Positions 1 through 6,139 of a stretch of DNA of 6,851 nucleotides are shown here, one piece after another. A program made the translations under genes and the position numbers. Position 1 is the stretch's first letter. The number at the start of each line of letters is the position of its first letter. The DNA is from Candidatus Aminicenantota bacterium (GTDB taxonomy: Bacteria; Acidobacteriota; Aminicenantia; UBA2199): positions 1 to 6,851 of the forward strand of contig JAPKZM010000026.1 in assembly GCA_026393775.1 (NCBI GenBank). The letters run 5' to 3'. The notes under the pieces were generated by a model. That model did not search any database. It was not told the DNA's origin and saw nothing but the letters and a program-made list of their open reading frames with translations.

Positions 1-264
1 GACCCTGGTTTCGTCCAGCGCCAGGACGCGGTTGACGATATTGCCGGTGTGGTTTTCAGTGGCCGGCCGGAAAGGGCGGGTAATGACCCGACGCGGGTCC
101 GGGCGGATATTTTTCAGGGTTTTGTTGGCGATGCGCTTGAACAGGCGCGAGATAATGACCGGATCAGGGAGGGAGGATTTGCCCAGCTGCTCATGGGCGA
201 TTAAAACCTCGTCCCCGGCAAAAATGGACGATTTATTAAAACGGGCCTTCGGTTTTTTCGCCAT
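1..264 (-). CDS. Probable GH130-family glycoside phosphorylase, N-terminal part (cut by window edge)
   Basis: This frame is open from the ATG at 264-262 to the window edge (88 codons), with an in-frame TAG 15 bases upstream, so the ATG is the first possible start. The first ~35 residues are basic and unremarkable. Residues 54-67 read RPDPRRVITRPFRP and residues 76-83 IVNRVLAL. This arrangement (an Arg-Val-Ile-x-Arg-Pro-Phe segment, then a helix ending in an R-V-L-x-L motif) recalls the N-terminal extension of long GH130 enzymes, which phosphorolyse beta-mannosidic linkages in the cytoplasm. The catalytic five-bladed propeller would lie beyond the edge, so the assignment rests on recalled N-terminal similarity only. 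No signal peptide is visible. There is no SD site; a promoter-like pair ends 9 bases before the ATG. That the frame is a real gene is fairly secure; the family call is moderate. Confidence 0.55.
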   Translation of the reverse strand, partial: MAKKPKARFNKSSIFAGDEVLIAHEQLGKSSLPDPVIISRLFKRIANKTLKNIRPDPRRVITRPFRPATENHTGNIVNRVLALDETRV

Positions 265-273
265 GATATACGG

Positions 274-302
274 ATACTAGTCTTTAAACGACAGAATAGC
301 AA
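274..302 (-). promoter_or_regulatory. Candidate promoter of the GH130-like gene, nearly leaderless
   Basis: Read on the minus strand, TTGCTA (302-297) and TAGTAT (279-274) are separated by 17 bases. Each hexamer matches 4 of 6 sigma70 consensus bases. The -10 ends 9 bases before the ATG at 264, so transcription would start at or very close to the start codon. The match is weak on its own; it gains weight because the peptidase and rsmD starts have the same layout. Confidence 0.3.
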
Positions 303-336
303 TTCCGGGTACGGCTTCAGCAACAAAGTGACTGAT

Positions 337-356
337 AAAGAAAGACCCGTCCCGGG
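337..356 (-). terminator. Weak candidate intrinsic terminator after the small membrane protein gene
   Basis: On the minus strand a short all-GC hairpin (CCCG, loop GGA, CGGG at 356-346) is followed by the pyrimidine run TCTTTCTTT (345-337). The stem is only 4 bp and the T-run is interrupted by C, so this is a poor intrinsic terminator. Its place, between the small membrane protein gene and a downstream gene that seems to have its own promoter, is what makes it plausible. Confidence 0.25.
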
Positions 357-402
357 AGCGGCGCCAGGGGCTGAAGAAGAGGGTTCTGATTTTTGCGGGC
401 GC

Positions 403-714
403 TTATCCGATTTTGAAAATGATCATCAGGATTCTGATGAGCAGCAGGATCCAGCCCGCGCAGATAATGATCCAGGCGATTTTTTTGCCGAGTTCAACGC
501 TGACCAGAACCATGAATAAGGTCAATATGACCAGGAAGCCCAGGGGGTCGACAATATTGCTTGGGAACACAAGACTGGGAATGATAGCCTGAACGGCCTT
601 GATGATCCCCAAACCGATCTGATGGGCAAGAAAATAAATGAAGGTGAGCACGCTGTGCAGGATCTCATTCAAAGGTTTCAAGCCCGTTGTTTCCGGAACA
701 AATAAAGTAGTCAT
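403..714 (-). CDS. Small hydrophobic membrane protein of unknown function (103 aa)
   Basis: I do not recognise this protein. The start is placed at the ATG at 714-712, because a GGGAGG site lies 10 bases upstream. An ATG at 723 sits directly against that site, and one at 771 overlaps the -10 of the promoter, so neither is likely. The 103-residue product begins with a short polar stretch. It then has a hydrophobic or amphipathic helix at about 17-40, a strong membrane segment at about 57-73, a GKK turn, and a second strong segment at about 79-100 ending FKIG. With two or three membrane spans and no soluble domain, it is probably an inner-membrane protein, perhaps a small accessory subunit. It is transcribed towards the GH130-like gene, 138 bp away, with a possible weak terminator between. 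Coding status is supported by the promoter, SD site and consistent hydrophobic pattern. Confidence 0.7.
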   Translation of the reverse strand: MTTLFVPETTGLKPLNEILHSVLTFIYFLAHQIGLGIIKAVQAIIPSLVFPSNIVDPLGFLVILTLFMVLVSVELGKKIAWIIICAGWILLLIRILMIIFKIG

Positions 715-724
715 TTTGTCCATC

Positions 725-730
725 CCTCCC
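725..730 (-). promoter_or_regulatory. Shine-Dalgarno site that fixes the start of the small membrane protein
   Basis: The minus strand reads GGGAGG here, followed by 10 bases and then the ATG at 714. The in-frame ATG at 723 is only one base away from the site, too near to be used. This is one of only two strong SD sites in the window. Confidence 0.65.
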
Positions 731-769
731 TTAACGCTGGCATTTTTGAAAAATAGGCCAGGTTGATTC

Positions 770-799
770 ATTATACCCTTTTCGGTTGTTCAATCACAA
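770..799 (-). promoter_or_regulatory. Sigma70-type promoter of the small membrane protein gene
   Basis: On the minus strand TTGTGA (799-794) is followed after 18 bases by a perfect TATAAT (775-770). Transcription would start near 763, giving a leader of about 50 bases containing the GGGAGG site. This is one of the best promoter matches in the window and the only one here with a conventional leader. Confidence 0.65.
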
Positions 800-837
800 G
801 TCATTTGCACATTTTTTCGTACCCCATTTGCTCCAGG

Positions 838-930
838 CACGCCAACGGCTGCCCATCGCCGTGCAACCCCAAGACCGGAGTCAAGTTTGAACAGCTGCTG
901 AAGGTTCTGGAAGAAACGGGATCGAAATAA
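838..930 (+). pseudogene. Possible remnant 3' end of a lost gene
   Basis: Between the promoter at 770-799 and the peptidase gene, one plus-strand frame has protein-like composition. It reads HANGCPSPCNPKTG, then VKFEQLLKVLEETGSK and a TAA at 928-930. The second part would form a good amphipathic helix. The frame continues upstream to about 781 but has no ATG with an SD site and overlaps the minus-strand promoter, so no complete gene is possible. I do not recognise the parent family. It could equally be chance coding potential in non-coding DNA. Confidence 0.2.
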
Positions 931-1005
931 GGAAAACGACAAACCGCTGTTTCCAGACACCAATGCCTTCATCTTTGGAGCGAAGCCAGCCGGCTGCAGA
1001 ATTCA
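931..1005. other. Intergenic stretch without recognisable features
   Basis: Together with the preceding possible remnant, this belongs to the 326-bp gap without an intact gene between 714 and 1041. I find no tRNA-like fold, no clear terminator and no repeat in this part. Confidence 0.5.
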
Positions 1006-1034
1006 TTGCAATTCCCGCGGATTTTCTTTAAAAT
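1006..1034 (+). promoter_or_regulatory. Candidate promoter of the S9A peptidase gene, leaderless layout
   Basis: TTGCAA (1006-1011) and TAAAAT (1029-1034) are separated by 17 bases and match 4 of 6 and 5 of 6 consensus positions. The -10 ends only 6 bases before the ATG at 1041, and no purine-rich SD site lies between or upstream. Transcription would begin at the ATG or a base or so from it. Confidence 0.5.
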
Positions 1035-1040
1035 TGTTTC

Positions 1041-3239
1041 ATGTTAAAAATAATTTTTGCAAAAAAATTTGTCATATTCAGGTTGGCGGCCGTAGTCGCG
1101 AACGCGGTGTTTGTGGCATCTCTGCTTTTTACTGCCGGGCCACTGGAAGCGCCCAAACCGCCCAGCGCGGAGCGCAGGCCGGTGTTCGACGAGTACTGGG
1201 GAATCAAAGTCAGCGATGATTACCGCTGGCTGGAAAATTGGAACGACCCGGAAGTCCGTGCCTGGAGCAAGGCTCAGAACGCCGCGGCAAGAGCTTCACT
1301 CGCGGCTTTGCCGAATCGCGCTGCGATCCGCGCCCGCATCGAGATGCTGATGAAAGGTGCTTCGGTTTCCTACGGCAGTCTGGTACTGCGCAAAGGCTTG
1401 CTCTTCGCGCTTAAACACAATCCAGCCAAACAGCAACCGCAGCTCGTCACCCTCTCCGGTCCGGATGCGCCGGGATCGGAAAAAATCATTTTAGACCCCT
1501 CCCAGTTTGACCCGGACTCCCGTACCAGCATCGATTGGTTCGAACCTTCACCCGATGGCAACCTGGTGGCGGTGTCATTGTCCAAAAACGGGACGGAGAG
1601 TGGCGATGTCCACCTGTTCGAGGTCGCTTCCGGCAAACAGGTGTATGAAGTCATTCCGCGCGTCAACGGCGGCACCGCCGGCGGCAGTCTGGTATGGAGT
1701 CCCGGTTGCGCCGGCTTTTTCTATACCCGCTACCCGCGCCCAGGGGAGCGGCCCGAAGCCGACATGAATTTCTATCAACAGGTGTACCATCACTTTCTCG
1801 GGACGCCAACCGAGAAGGACAACTATTGTATCGGCAAGGATTTTCCACGTATCGCTGAGATCCAGCTCGACTCAGCGGCTGACGGCAAGGTGATCCTGGC
1901 TCAGGTCGCGAACGGTGACGGCGGCGAATTCGCATTCCACCTGCTGCAACCAGACGGTTCCTGGGTTCAGGTCGCGGCATTCGCGGATCAGGTGGTAGGC
2001 GCGGCCTTTGCGCCGGATGCCGCACTGTACCTGCTGTCCCAGCAGGGGGCGCCGCGGGGTAAGGTGCTGCGCCTGGCTCCCGGCATGACAAATCTGAACG
2101 CCGCAATGGTCGTCGCAGCGGAAAGTGACGGAGTAATTCAGCAAGTGCTGCCAACGGCTTCGACCATTTATCTAAGTGAATTGTACGGAGGGCCTTCCCG
2201 CGTGCGCATGGTCGCGCCCGATGGAAAGGCGCTGGGTGTCGTTCCCGTAGCCGAAGCTTCATCGGTGTGGCGCATCGTGCCATTCGAAGGTGATAGCGTA
2301 TTGCTGAACATCGAGAGTTACATGACGCCGGCGGCCTGGTACCGCTGGACTCCGGGAGCGGAAAAACATGTACGTACCGCGCTGTTCAAAATTTCGTTGG
2401 CGGACTATTCGGACTGCGAAGTATCACGCGAAGCGGCCATTTCGAAAGACGGCACCCGAATCCTGCTAACCGTCATGCGCCGCAAAGGCATCAAGCTTGA
2501 CGGCACCAATCCGACTTTGCTCAGCGGTTACGGCGGCTTCGGCATCGCCACCCGACCATCATTTTCAGATTCACGGCGGTTATGGCTCGATCATGGCGGC
2601 GTGCTCGCCATGACCAACCTGCGCGGAGGCAGCGAATTCGGCGAGACCTGGCACCAGGCTGGCATGCTCACCAGCAAACAGAATGTTTTCGATGATTTCA
2701 TCGCTTGCGCCCGTTTTCTCATTGCGGCGGGTTACGCGAGTCCGAAGACGTTGGCCATTGAGGGCGGTTCCAATGGAGGCTTGCTTATGGGGGCGGCACT
2801 CACGCAGGCCCCGGAGCTTTTTCGAGCAGTCGTAACCCACGTCGGCATCTACGATATGCTGCGCAACGAGTTGACACCAAACGGCACATTTAATATCACT
2901 GAATATGGCAGTGTTAAGAACAAGGCACATTTCGAAGCTCTTTATGCCTACTCGCCTTACCACCGGGTGCAAAACGGCAGCAAATACCCGGCCGTGCTGT
3001 TTTTGACCGGTGCCAACGATGCCCGCGTCGATCCGATGAACTCGCGCAAGATGGTCGCCCGCTTGCAAGCTGCAAGCGCCTCGGGACGGCCAGTGTGGCT
3101 GCGAACCAGCGATACCACCGGTCACGGAGGCGGAACTCCGCTGAGCGAGCGCATCGAACAAGTCACTGATGTGCAAAGTTTTCTCTTCAATCAACTCGGC
3201 CTGATCTTCAAGCCTGACCTCTCCCCAGTCCCCAAGTAG
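1041..3239 (+). CDS. Secreted prolyl-oligopeptidase-type serine peptidase (family S9A)
   Basis: A 732-residue serine peptidase that probably cleaves short peptides outside the cytoplasm. Residues 1-36 form a signal peptide: a basic n-region (K3, K8, K9, R14) then a hydrophobic core at about 15-30. YWGIKVSDDYRWLE (52-65) is the usual S9A N-terminal motif. Residues ~105-480 make up the beta-propeller that screens substrates by size. The C-terminal alpha/beta hydrolase carries YGGFG (497-501), NLRGG (526-530), and the nucleophile Ser577 in GGSNGG. Asp660 in ANDARVDP and His695 in TGHGGG complete the triad. Arg662 corresponds to the substrate-binding Arg of porcine enzyme. The segment equivalent to the S1 Trp595 reads TFNITEYG, with Asn618 in the Trp position, so strict proline specificity is doubtful. 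The length is normal for the family. An in-frame TAA lies 12 bases before the ATG. It converges on rsmD and has no evident operon partner. Confidence 0.93.
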   Translation: MLKIIFAKKFVIFRLAAVVANAVFVASLLFTAGPLEAPKPPSAERRPVFDEYWGIKVSDDYRWLENWNDPEVRAWSKAQNAAARASLAALPNRAAIRARIEMLMKGASVSYGSLVLRKGLLFALKHNPAKQQPQLVTLSGPDAPGSEKIILDPSQFDPDSRTSIDWFEPSPDGNLVAVSLSKNGTESGDVHLFEVASGKQVYEVIPRVNGGTAGGSLVWSPGCAGFFYTRYPRPGERPEADMNFYQQVYHHFLGTPTEKDNYCIGKDFPRIAEIQLDSAADGKVILAQVANGDGGEFAFHLLQPDGSWVQVAAFADQVVGAAFAPDAALYLLSQQGAPRGKVLRLAPGMTNLNAAMVVAAESDGVIQQVLPTASTIYLSELYGGPSRVRMVAPDGKALGVVPVAEASSVWRIVPFEGDSVLLNIESYMTPAAWYRWTPGAEKHVRTALFKISLADYSDCEVSREAAISKDGTRILLTVMRRKGIKLDGTNPTLLSGYGGFGIATRPSFSDSRRLWLDHGGVLAMTNLRGGSEFGETWHQAGMLTSKQNVFDDFIACARFLIAAGYASPKTLAIEGGSNGGLLMGAALTQAPELFRAVVTHVGIYDMLRNELTPNGTFNITEYGSVKNKAHFEALYAYSPYHRVQNGSKYPAVLFLTGANDARVDPMNSRKMVARLQAASASGRPVWLRTSDTTGHGGGTPLSERIEQVTDVQSFLFNQLGLIFKPDLSPVPK

Positions 3240-3271
3240 ACTTTGCAAACCACGAAGCATCGGCGGCGCCA

Positions 3272-3299
3272 GTAGAACGTAACCCGGGTTCAACCCTAC
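3272..3299. repeat. Small palindromic motif between the convergent peptidase and rsmD genes
   Basis: This 28-base stretch is bounded by GTAG and CTAC and contains the perfect palindrome AACCCGGGTT (3281-3290), followed after one base by another AACCC (3292-3296). GGGTT can therefore pair with either copy of AACCC. There is no T-run on either side, so it is not a normal intrinsic terminator. It may be a decayed dispersed repeat or a protein-binding site. Confidence 0.3.
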
Positions 3300-3330
3300 A
3301 GGTAAGCGGATGATCGTATGAGGCCAGGCG

Positions 3331-3879
3331 TCAGTAACCGAAAAAATCGAGGCATTCGCTGCCGCTGGACACGCTGCGCCGCAGGGTGAAATAAGTCGTG
3401 ACGAAGCGAAGATGGCTCGGCCTTTCCAGCACGATCAGCCCGTCCTTTTTCAGCACGTTGCGCTTGAAAATCACTTTCAAGGGATTGGCGTATTCGAGCA
3501 TGGCGTAGGGCGGATCCAGGTAAATCAGGTCGAACTGGAACCCGTCCTTGCCCAGAGTGATGATCGAACGGTTGAAATCGCCGGGGATCACCCGGTAAAA
3601 ATCGCTGGCGATGCCTATTTTTTCGGCGTTGTGCTTGATGAGACGCGCGGCTTCGGGAAGATCGTCGATGAAGATGACGTACTCGGCGCCGCGGGAGAGC
3701 GCCTCGATGCCGATATTGCCCGTGCCGGCGAAGCCGTCAAGAAATATTTTTTCCTTGACTTCGTTTTGCAAAATGTCAAAAAAGGTCAGCTTCAACTTCG
3801 ACATGGTCGGGCGGATGACGGGATTTTTCCCGCCGCGCAGCACCCGGCCCTTGTAAAAACCGCTGGAAATTCTGATCAT
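3331..3879 (-). CDS. rsmD: 16S rRNA (guanine-966-N2)-methyltransferase RsmD
   Basis: RsmD transfers a methyl group from S-adenosylmethionine to N2 of G966 of 16S rRNA (E. coli numbering) during 30S assembly in the cytoplasm. The 182-residue product has the normal length and the expected motif order. The N-terminal RISSGFYKGR is followed by RPTMSKLKLTFFDIL (23-37), the counterpart of the family's R-P-T-x-x-x-x-R-E-x-x-F segment, with Leu-Thr where Arg-Glu is usual. The AdoMet-binding motif I is LDGFAGTGNIGIEALSRGA (47-65). An acidic pair (Asp72-Asp73) follows the second strand, and the catalytic DPPY is at 122-125. The C-terminus GSECLDFFGY fits the usual end of the family. The common partner coaD is not next to it; downstream lies the convergent peptidase gene. 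It is divergent from rel and has no SD site, with the promoter directly against the ATG. Confidence 0.93.
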   Translation of the reverse strand: MIRISSGFYKGRVLRGGKNPVIRPTMSKLKLTFFDILQNEVKEKIFLDGFAGTGNIGIEALSRGAEYVIFIDDLPEAARLIKHNAEKIGIASDFYRVIPGDFNRSIITLGKDGFQFDLIYLDPPYAMLEYANPLKVIFKRNVLKKDGLIVLERPSHLRFVTTYFTLRRSVSSGSECLDFFGY

Positions 3880-3885
3880 GCGCCA

Positions 3886-3914
3886 AGCATACCCGCTTTT
3901 TCCCCCGCGGTCAA
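3886..3914 (-). promoter_or_regulatory. Promoter of rsmD with leaderless layout
   Basis: On the minus strand TTGACC (3914-3909, 5 of 6 consensus) is followed after exactly 17 bases by TATGCT (3891-3886, 4 of 6). Only six bases (TGGCGC) separate the -10 from the ATG at 3879. No SD site fits in that space, so transcription would start on or next to the start codon. It is the clearest of the leaderless-type promoters in this window. Confidence 0.55.
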
Positions 3915-3967
3915 GGCGATTTTATTGGAAAAATGCGCTGGCGAAGGCGCGGAAGCCAAAAATAATA

Positions 3968-3973
3968 TATAAT
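3968..3973 (+). promoter_or_regulatory. Perfect -10 element just before rel, leaderless layout
   Basis: A perfect TATAAT lies in an A/T-only stretch and ends 7 bases before the ATG at 3981. No convincing -35 occurs 16-18 bases upstream, where the sequence is GC-rich, and there is no SD site before the ATG. The start is fixed by an in-frame TAA at 3963-3965 and by the good fit of the N-terminus to the Rel family. An activator or another sigma factor could make up for the missing -35. Confidence 0.4.
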
Positions 3974-3980
3974 AAGAAAA

Positions 3981-6125
3981 ATGATCAAGCGCTTTCACGA
4001 ATTGCAGGAAAAAATATTAAGCTATTATCCCGAAGCCAACATCGCCCTGCTGAAAAAAGCCTACGCCATTTCCACTCACGCCCACCTGAACCAGAAAAGG
4101 GCTTCCAATGAACCCTTTATCACCCACCCGCTGACCGTGGCCGGGATCCTGGCCGACATGAAGGTCGATGAAATCTCCATCGCCTCCGCCTTGCTCCACG
4201 ATGTGATCGAGGACTCCCAGTACAGCCGCGAAGACCTGAACAAACTTTTCGGACACGAGATCAGCGATATCGTCTGGGGAGTGACCAAGATTTCCAAGAT
4301 CTCCGAAGTGGATGTCGAGGACGCCCAGGCGGAAACCCTGAAAAAAATGATCATCGCCATGACCGCCGATGTCCGCGTCATCCTGATCAAGCTGGCGGAC
4401 CGCCTGCACAACATCCGCACCCTCGCCCATTTGCCCCCGGAAAAGCGGATCAAGATCGCCCGCGAAACTCTGGAAATCTACGCGCCCATCGCCTACCGCT
4501 TGGGCATGGGCAAGATCCGCGACGAGCTGGAGGACATCTCCTTCATGTACCTCTACCCCGACCAGTACCAGCGCATCAAGACCGAGGTCAGCGACAAGTA
4601 CGACTGGGCCATGAAACAGGTGGAGGCCCTGAAAAAGCAGATCCAGGCGATTCTCAAAGAGTTGAAAATCAAGGCCGAAATTCAATACCGCATCAAGAGG
4701 GAAATATCCATCTACCGCAAGCTGCAAAAACAGAACATCGAGCTGGAGAACGTCTACGACCTGCTGGCCCTGCGCATTATCACCGACACCGTGGCCAACT
4801 GCTACGTGATCATGGGCGCCATCCACCAGCAGTGGGTGCACATTCCCGGCCGCTGGCGCGACTTCATCACTAACCCCAAGAGCAACTTCTACCAGTCCAT
4901 CCACACCACCATCATCACCCGGGAGGGGGTGAAATTCGAGATCCAGATCCGCACCCAGGAGATGCACCGCAACGCCGAGGAGGGGATCGCCGCCCACTGG
5001 AAATACAAGGAAGGGCTGGCTTTCCTGGAAAATGACCACCGCCTGGAGTGGTTCCGGGAAATGATCGATTACCACAAGACCAATCCCGACCCCAAGGAAT
5101 TTCTCAGCCTGGTCAAGCGCGACCTGACCCCCAACGAAATTTACGTGTTCACCCCCAAGGGTAAGGTCGTCAACCTCAAGGCCGGGGCCTGCCCCATCGA
5201 TTTCGCCTACGCCATCCACTCGGAGATCGGCGACCACTGCAAGAGCGCCATCGTCAACGAAAAGCTGGTGCCGCTGCGCACCAAGCTGAATTCCGGTGAC
5301 GTGGTCGAGATCCTCACCCAGAAGAACTGCACTCCCAGCGCCGATTGGCTGAAATTCGCGGCCACCACCCGGGCCAAAAGAAAGATCATGGCCCACCTGC
5401 AAAAGGAGGAATTCGCCTACGATCACGAAAAGGGCCGCCGCCTCTGGCAAAAGGTCCTGCGCGAATACCAGAAGAAATACCGCCTCAAATTCAGCGATGC
5501 GGACCTGCAAGCCAGGATGAACACCGCCGGCTTGCCGGACATGGAGACGTTCCTCGGTGAGCTCGGCAGCGGCAAAAAAATGCTGAACAAGCCGATGCTG
5601 AAGAAAATATTCCCCGAGGTCGGCGCCGTGGAGATCAAGCCGGTCAAAAAAGCGGCGGCACACGACGGTGCCCTGCATTCGCTGATCAAGGTCGACAACC
5701 AACCCGACATCGATTTCATCTTTGCCAAATGCTGCCACCCGATCAAGGGCGAAGAGATCATCGGCTACATCACCAAGAACCGCGGCCTGGTGATTCACAA
5801 AAAAAACTGCCCCAACGTCAACCAGGAAATTCCATCGCGGCTCAAGCACGTAACCTGGAACGAAACGTTCGATTACGCCTACCAGGTCAAGCTCGAACTG
5901 CTGGTGGCCGACAAGCCTGGCGTGCTCAGCACCATCACCGGCATCACCGCGGCCAGCAATTCCAATATAAAAAAGCTCACCCAGGAACAGACCAGCCAGG
6001 CCATGGTCAGGATCGTCCTGGTTTTCGAAGTCAAGGACATGTTCCAGCTGAACGAGATCTACAGCCAGTTCAAGAAAGTCCCCGACATCTATTCCATCAA
6101 CCGCAAAAAAACCTCGGACAAATGA
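3981..6125 (+). CDS. rel: Bifunctional (p)ppGpp synthetase/hydrolase (long RelA/SpoT homologue)
   Basis: This 714-residue enzyme makes and degrades the alarmone (p)ppGpp, coupling starvation to transcription and translation; it acts in the cytoplasm on the ribosome. The HD hydrolase domain keeps Arg40, His49, HDVIED (73-78) and LADRLHN (138-144), so hydrolysis should be active. The synthetase domain (about 225-345) has RIKREISIYRK (237-247), YDLLALRI (259-266), YQSIHTT (304-310), EIQIRT (320-325) and AAHWKYK (337-343). The sequence RWRD (291-294) matches the basic RxKD-type motif of bifunctional Rel proteins, not the ExDD of RelA. A TGS domain follows (about 386-446, core IDFAYAIHS), then a zinc-finger-like region with Cys584, Cys585 and Cys610, and a C-terminal ACT domain (about 634-707). 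Oddities are aromatic residues at positions 236 and 303 where the family usually has Gly, and GDHC (417-420) in TGS where GH-x-C is usual. Its stop codon lies 14 bp from the convergent neighbour's. Confidence 0.95.
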   Translation: MIKRFHELQEKILSYYPEANIALLKKAYAISTHAHLNQKRASNEPFITHPLTVAGILADMKVDEISIASALLHDVIEDSQYSREDLNKLFGHEISDIVWGVTKISKISEVDVEDAQAETLKKMIIAMTADVRVILIKLADRLHNIRTLAHLPPEKRIKIARETLEIYAPIAYRLGMGKIRDELEDISFMYLYPDQYQRIKTEVSDKYDWAMKQVEALKKQIQAILKELKIKAEIQYRIKREISIYRKLQKQNIELENVYDLLALRIITDTVANCYVIMGAIHQQWVHIPGRWRDFITNPKSNFYQSIHTTIITREGVKFEIQIRTQEMHRNAEEGIAAHWKYKEGLAFLENDHRLEWFREMIDYHKTNPDPKEFLSLVKRDLTPNEIYVFTPKGKVVNLKAGACPIDFAYAIHSEIGDHCKSAIVNEKLVPLRTKLNSGDVVEILTQKNCTPSADWLKFAATTRAKRKIMAHLQKEEFAYDHEKGRRLWQKVLREYQKKYRLKFSDADLQARMNTAGLPDMETFLGELGSGKKMLNKPMLKKIFPEVGAVEIKPVKKAAAHDGALHSLIKVDNQPDIDFIFAKCCHPIKGEEIIGYITKNRGLVIHKKNCPNVNQEIPSRLKHVTWNETFDYAYQVKLELLVADKPGVLSTITGITAASNSNIKKLTQEQTSQAMVRIVLVFEVKDMFQLNEIYSQFKKVPDIYSINRKKTSDK

Positions 6126-6139
6126 TTACGACAAAATAA

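Noticed and set aside
328..519. Plus-strand frame of 63 codons opposite the small membrane protein
   Set aside because: The acidic translation is simply the complement of a hydrophobic coding strand. The opposite strand has the promoter and SD site.
715..771. Longer start for the small membrane protein (ATG at 771 or 723)
   Set aside because: The ATG at 771 overlaps the -10 hexamer and would precede the transcription start; the ATG at 723 is one base from the SD site.
1663..2283. Minus-strand frame of 206 codons inside the peptidase gene
   Set aside because: It is Arg/Pro-rich, has no motif, and lies antisense to the propeller of a well-supported peptidase.
2580..3293. Minus-strand frame of 237 codons overlapping the catalytic end of the peptidase gene
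   Set aside because: It is antisense to the conserved Ser-Asp-His region and shows no domain of its own.
3281..3300. GGTTCAA sequence resembling a tRNA T-loop
   Set aside because: The flanking bases do not form the T-arm, and no acceptor, D or anticodon arms can be found nearby.
3412..3972. Plus-strand frame of 186 codons opposite rsmD
   Set aside because: rsmD has all family motifs; this frame has none, and its C-terminal part runs through the rsmD promoter.
4017..5849. Open frame of 610 codons on the minus strand, antisense to rel
   Set aside because: It lies wholly inside rel, whose domains and motifs are unmistakable. The translation is a low-complexity mix rich in Gly, Val, Asp, Leu and Phe, as expected opposite a gene with strong C/G third-position bias, and it has no SD site or recognisable motif.
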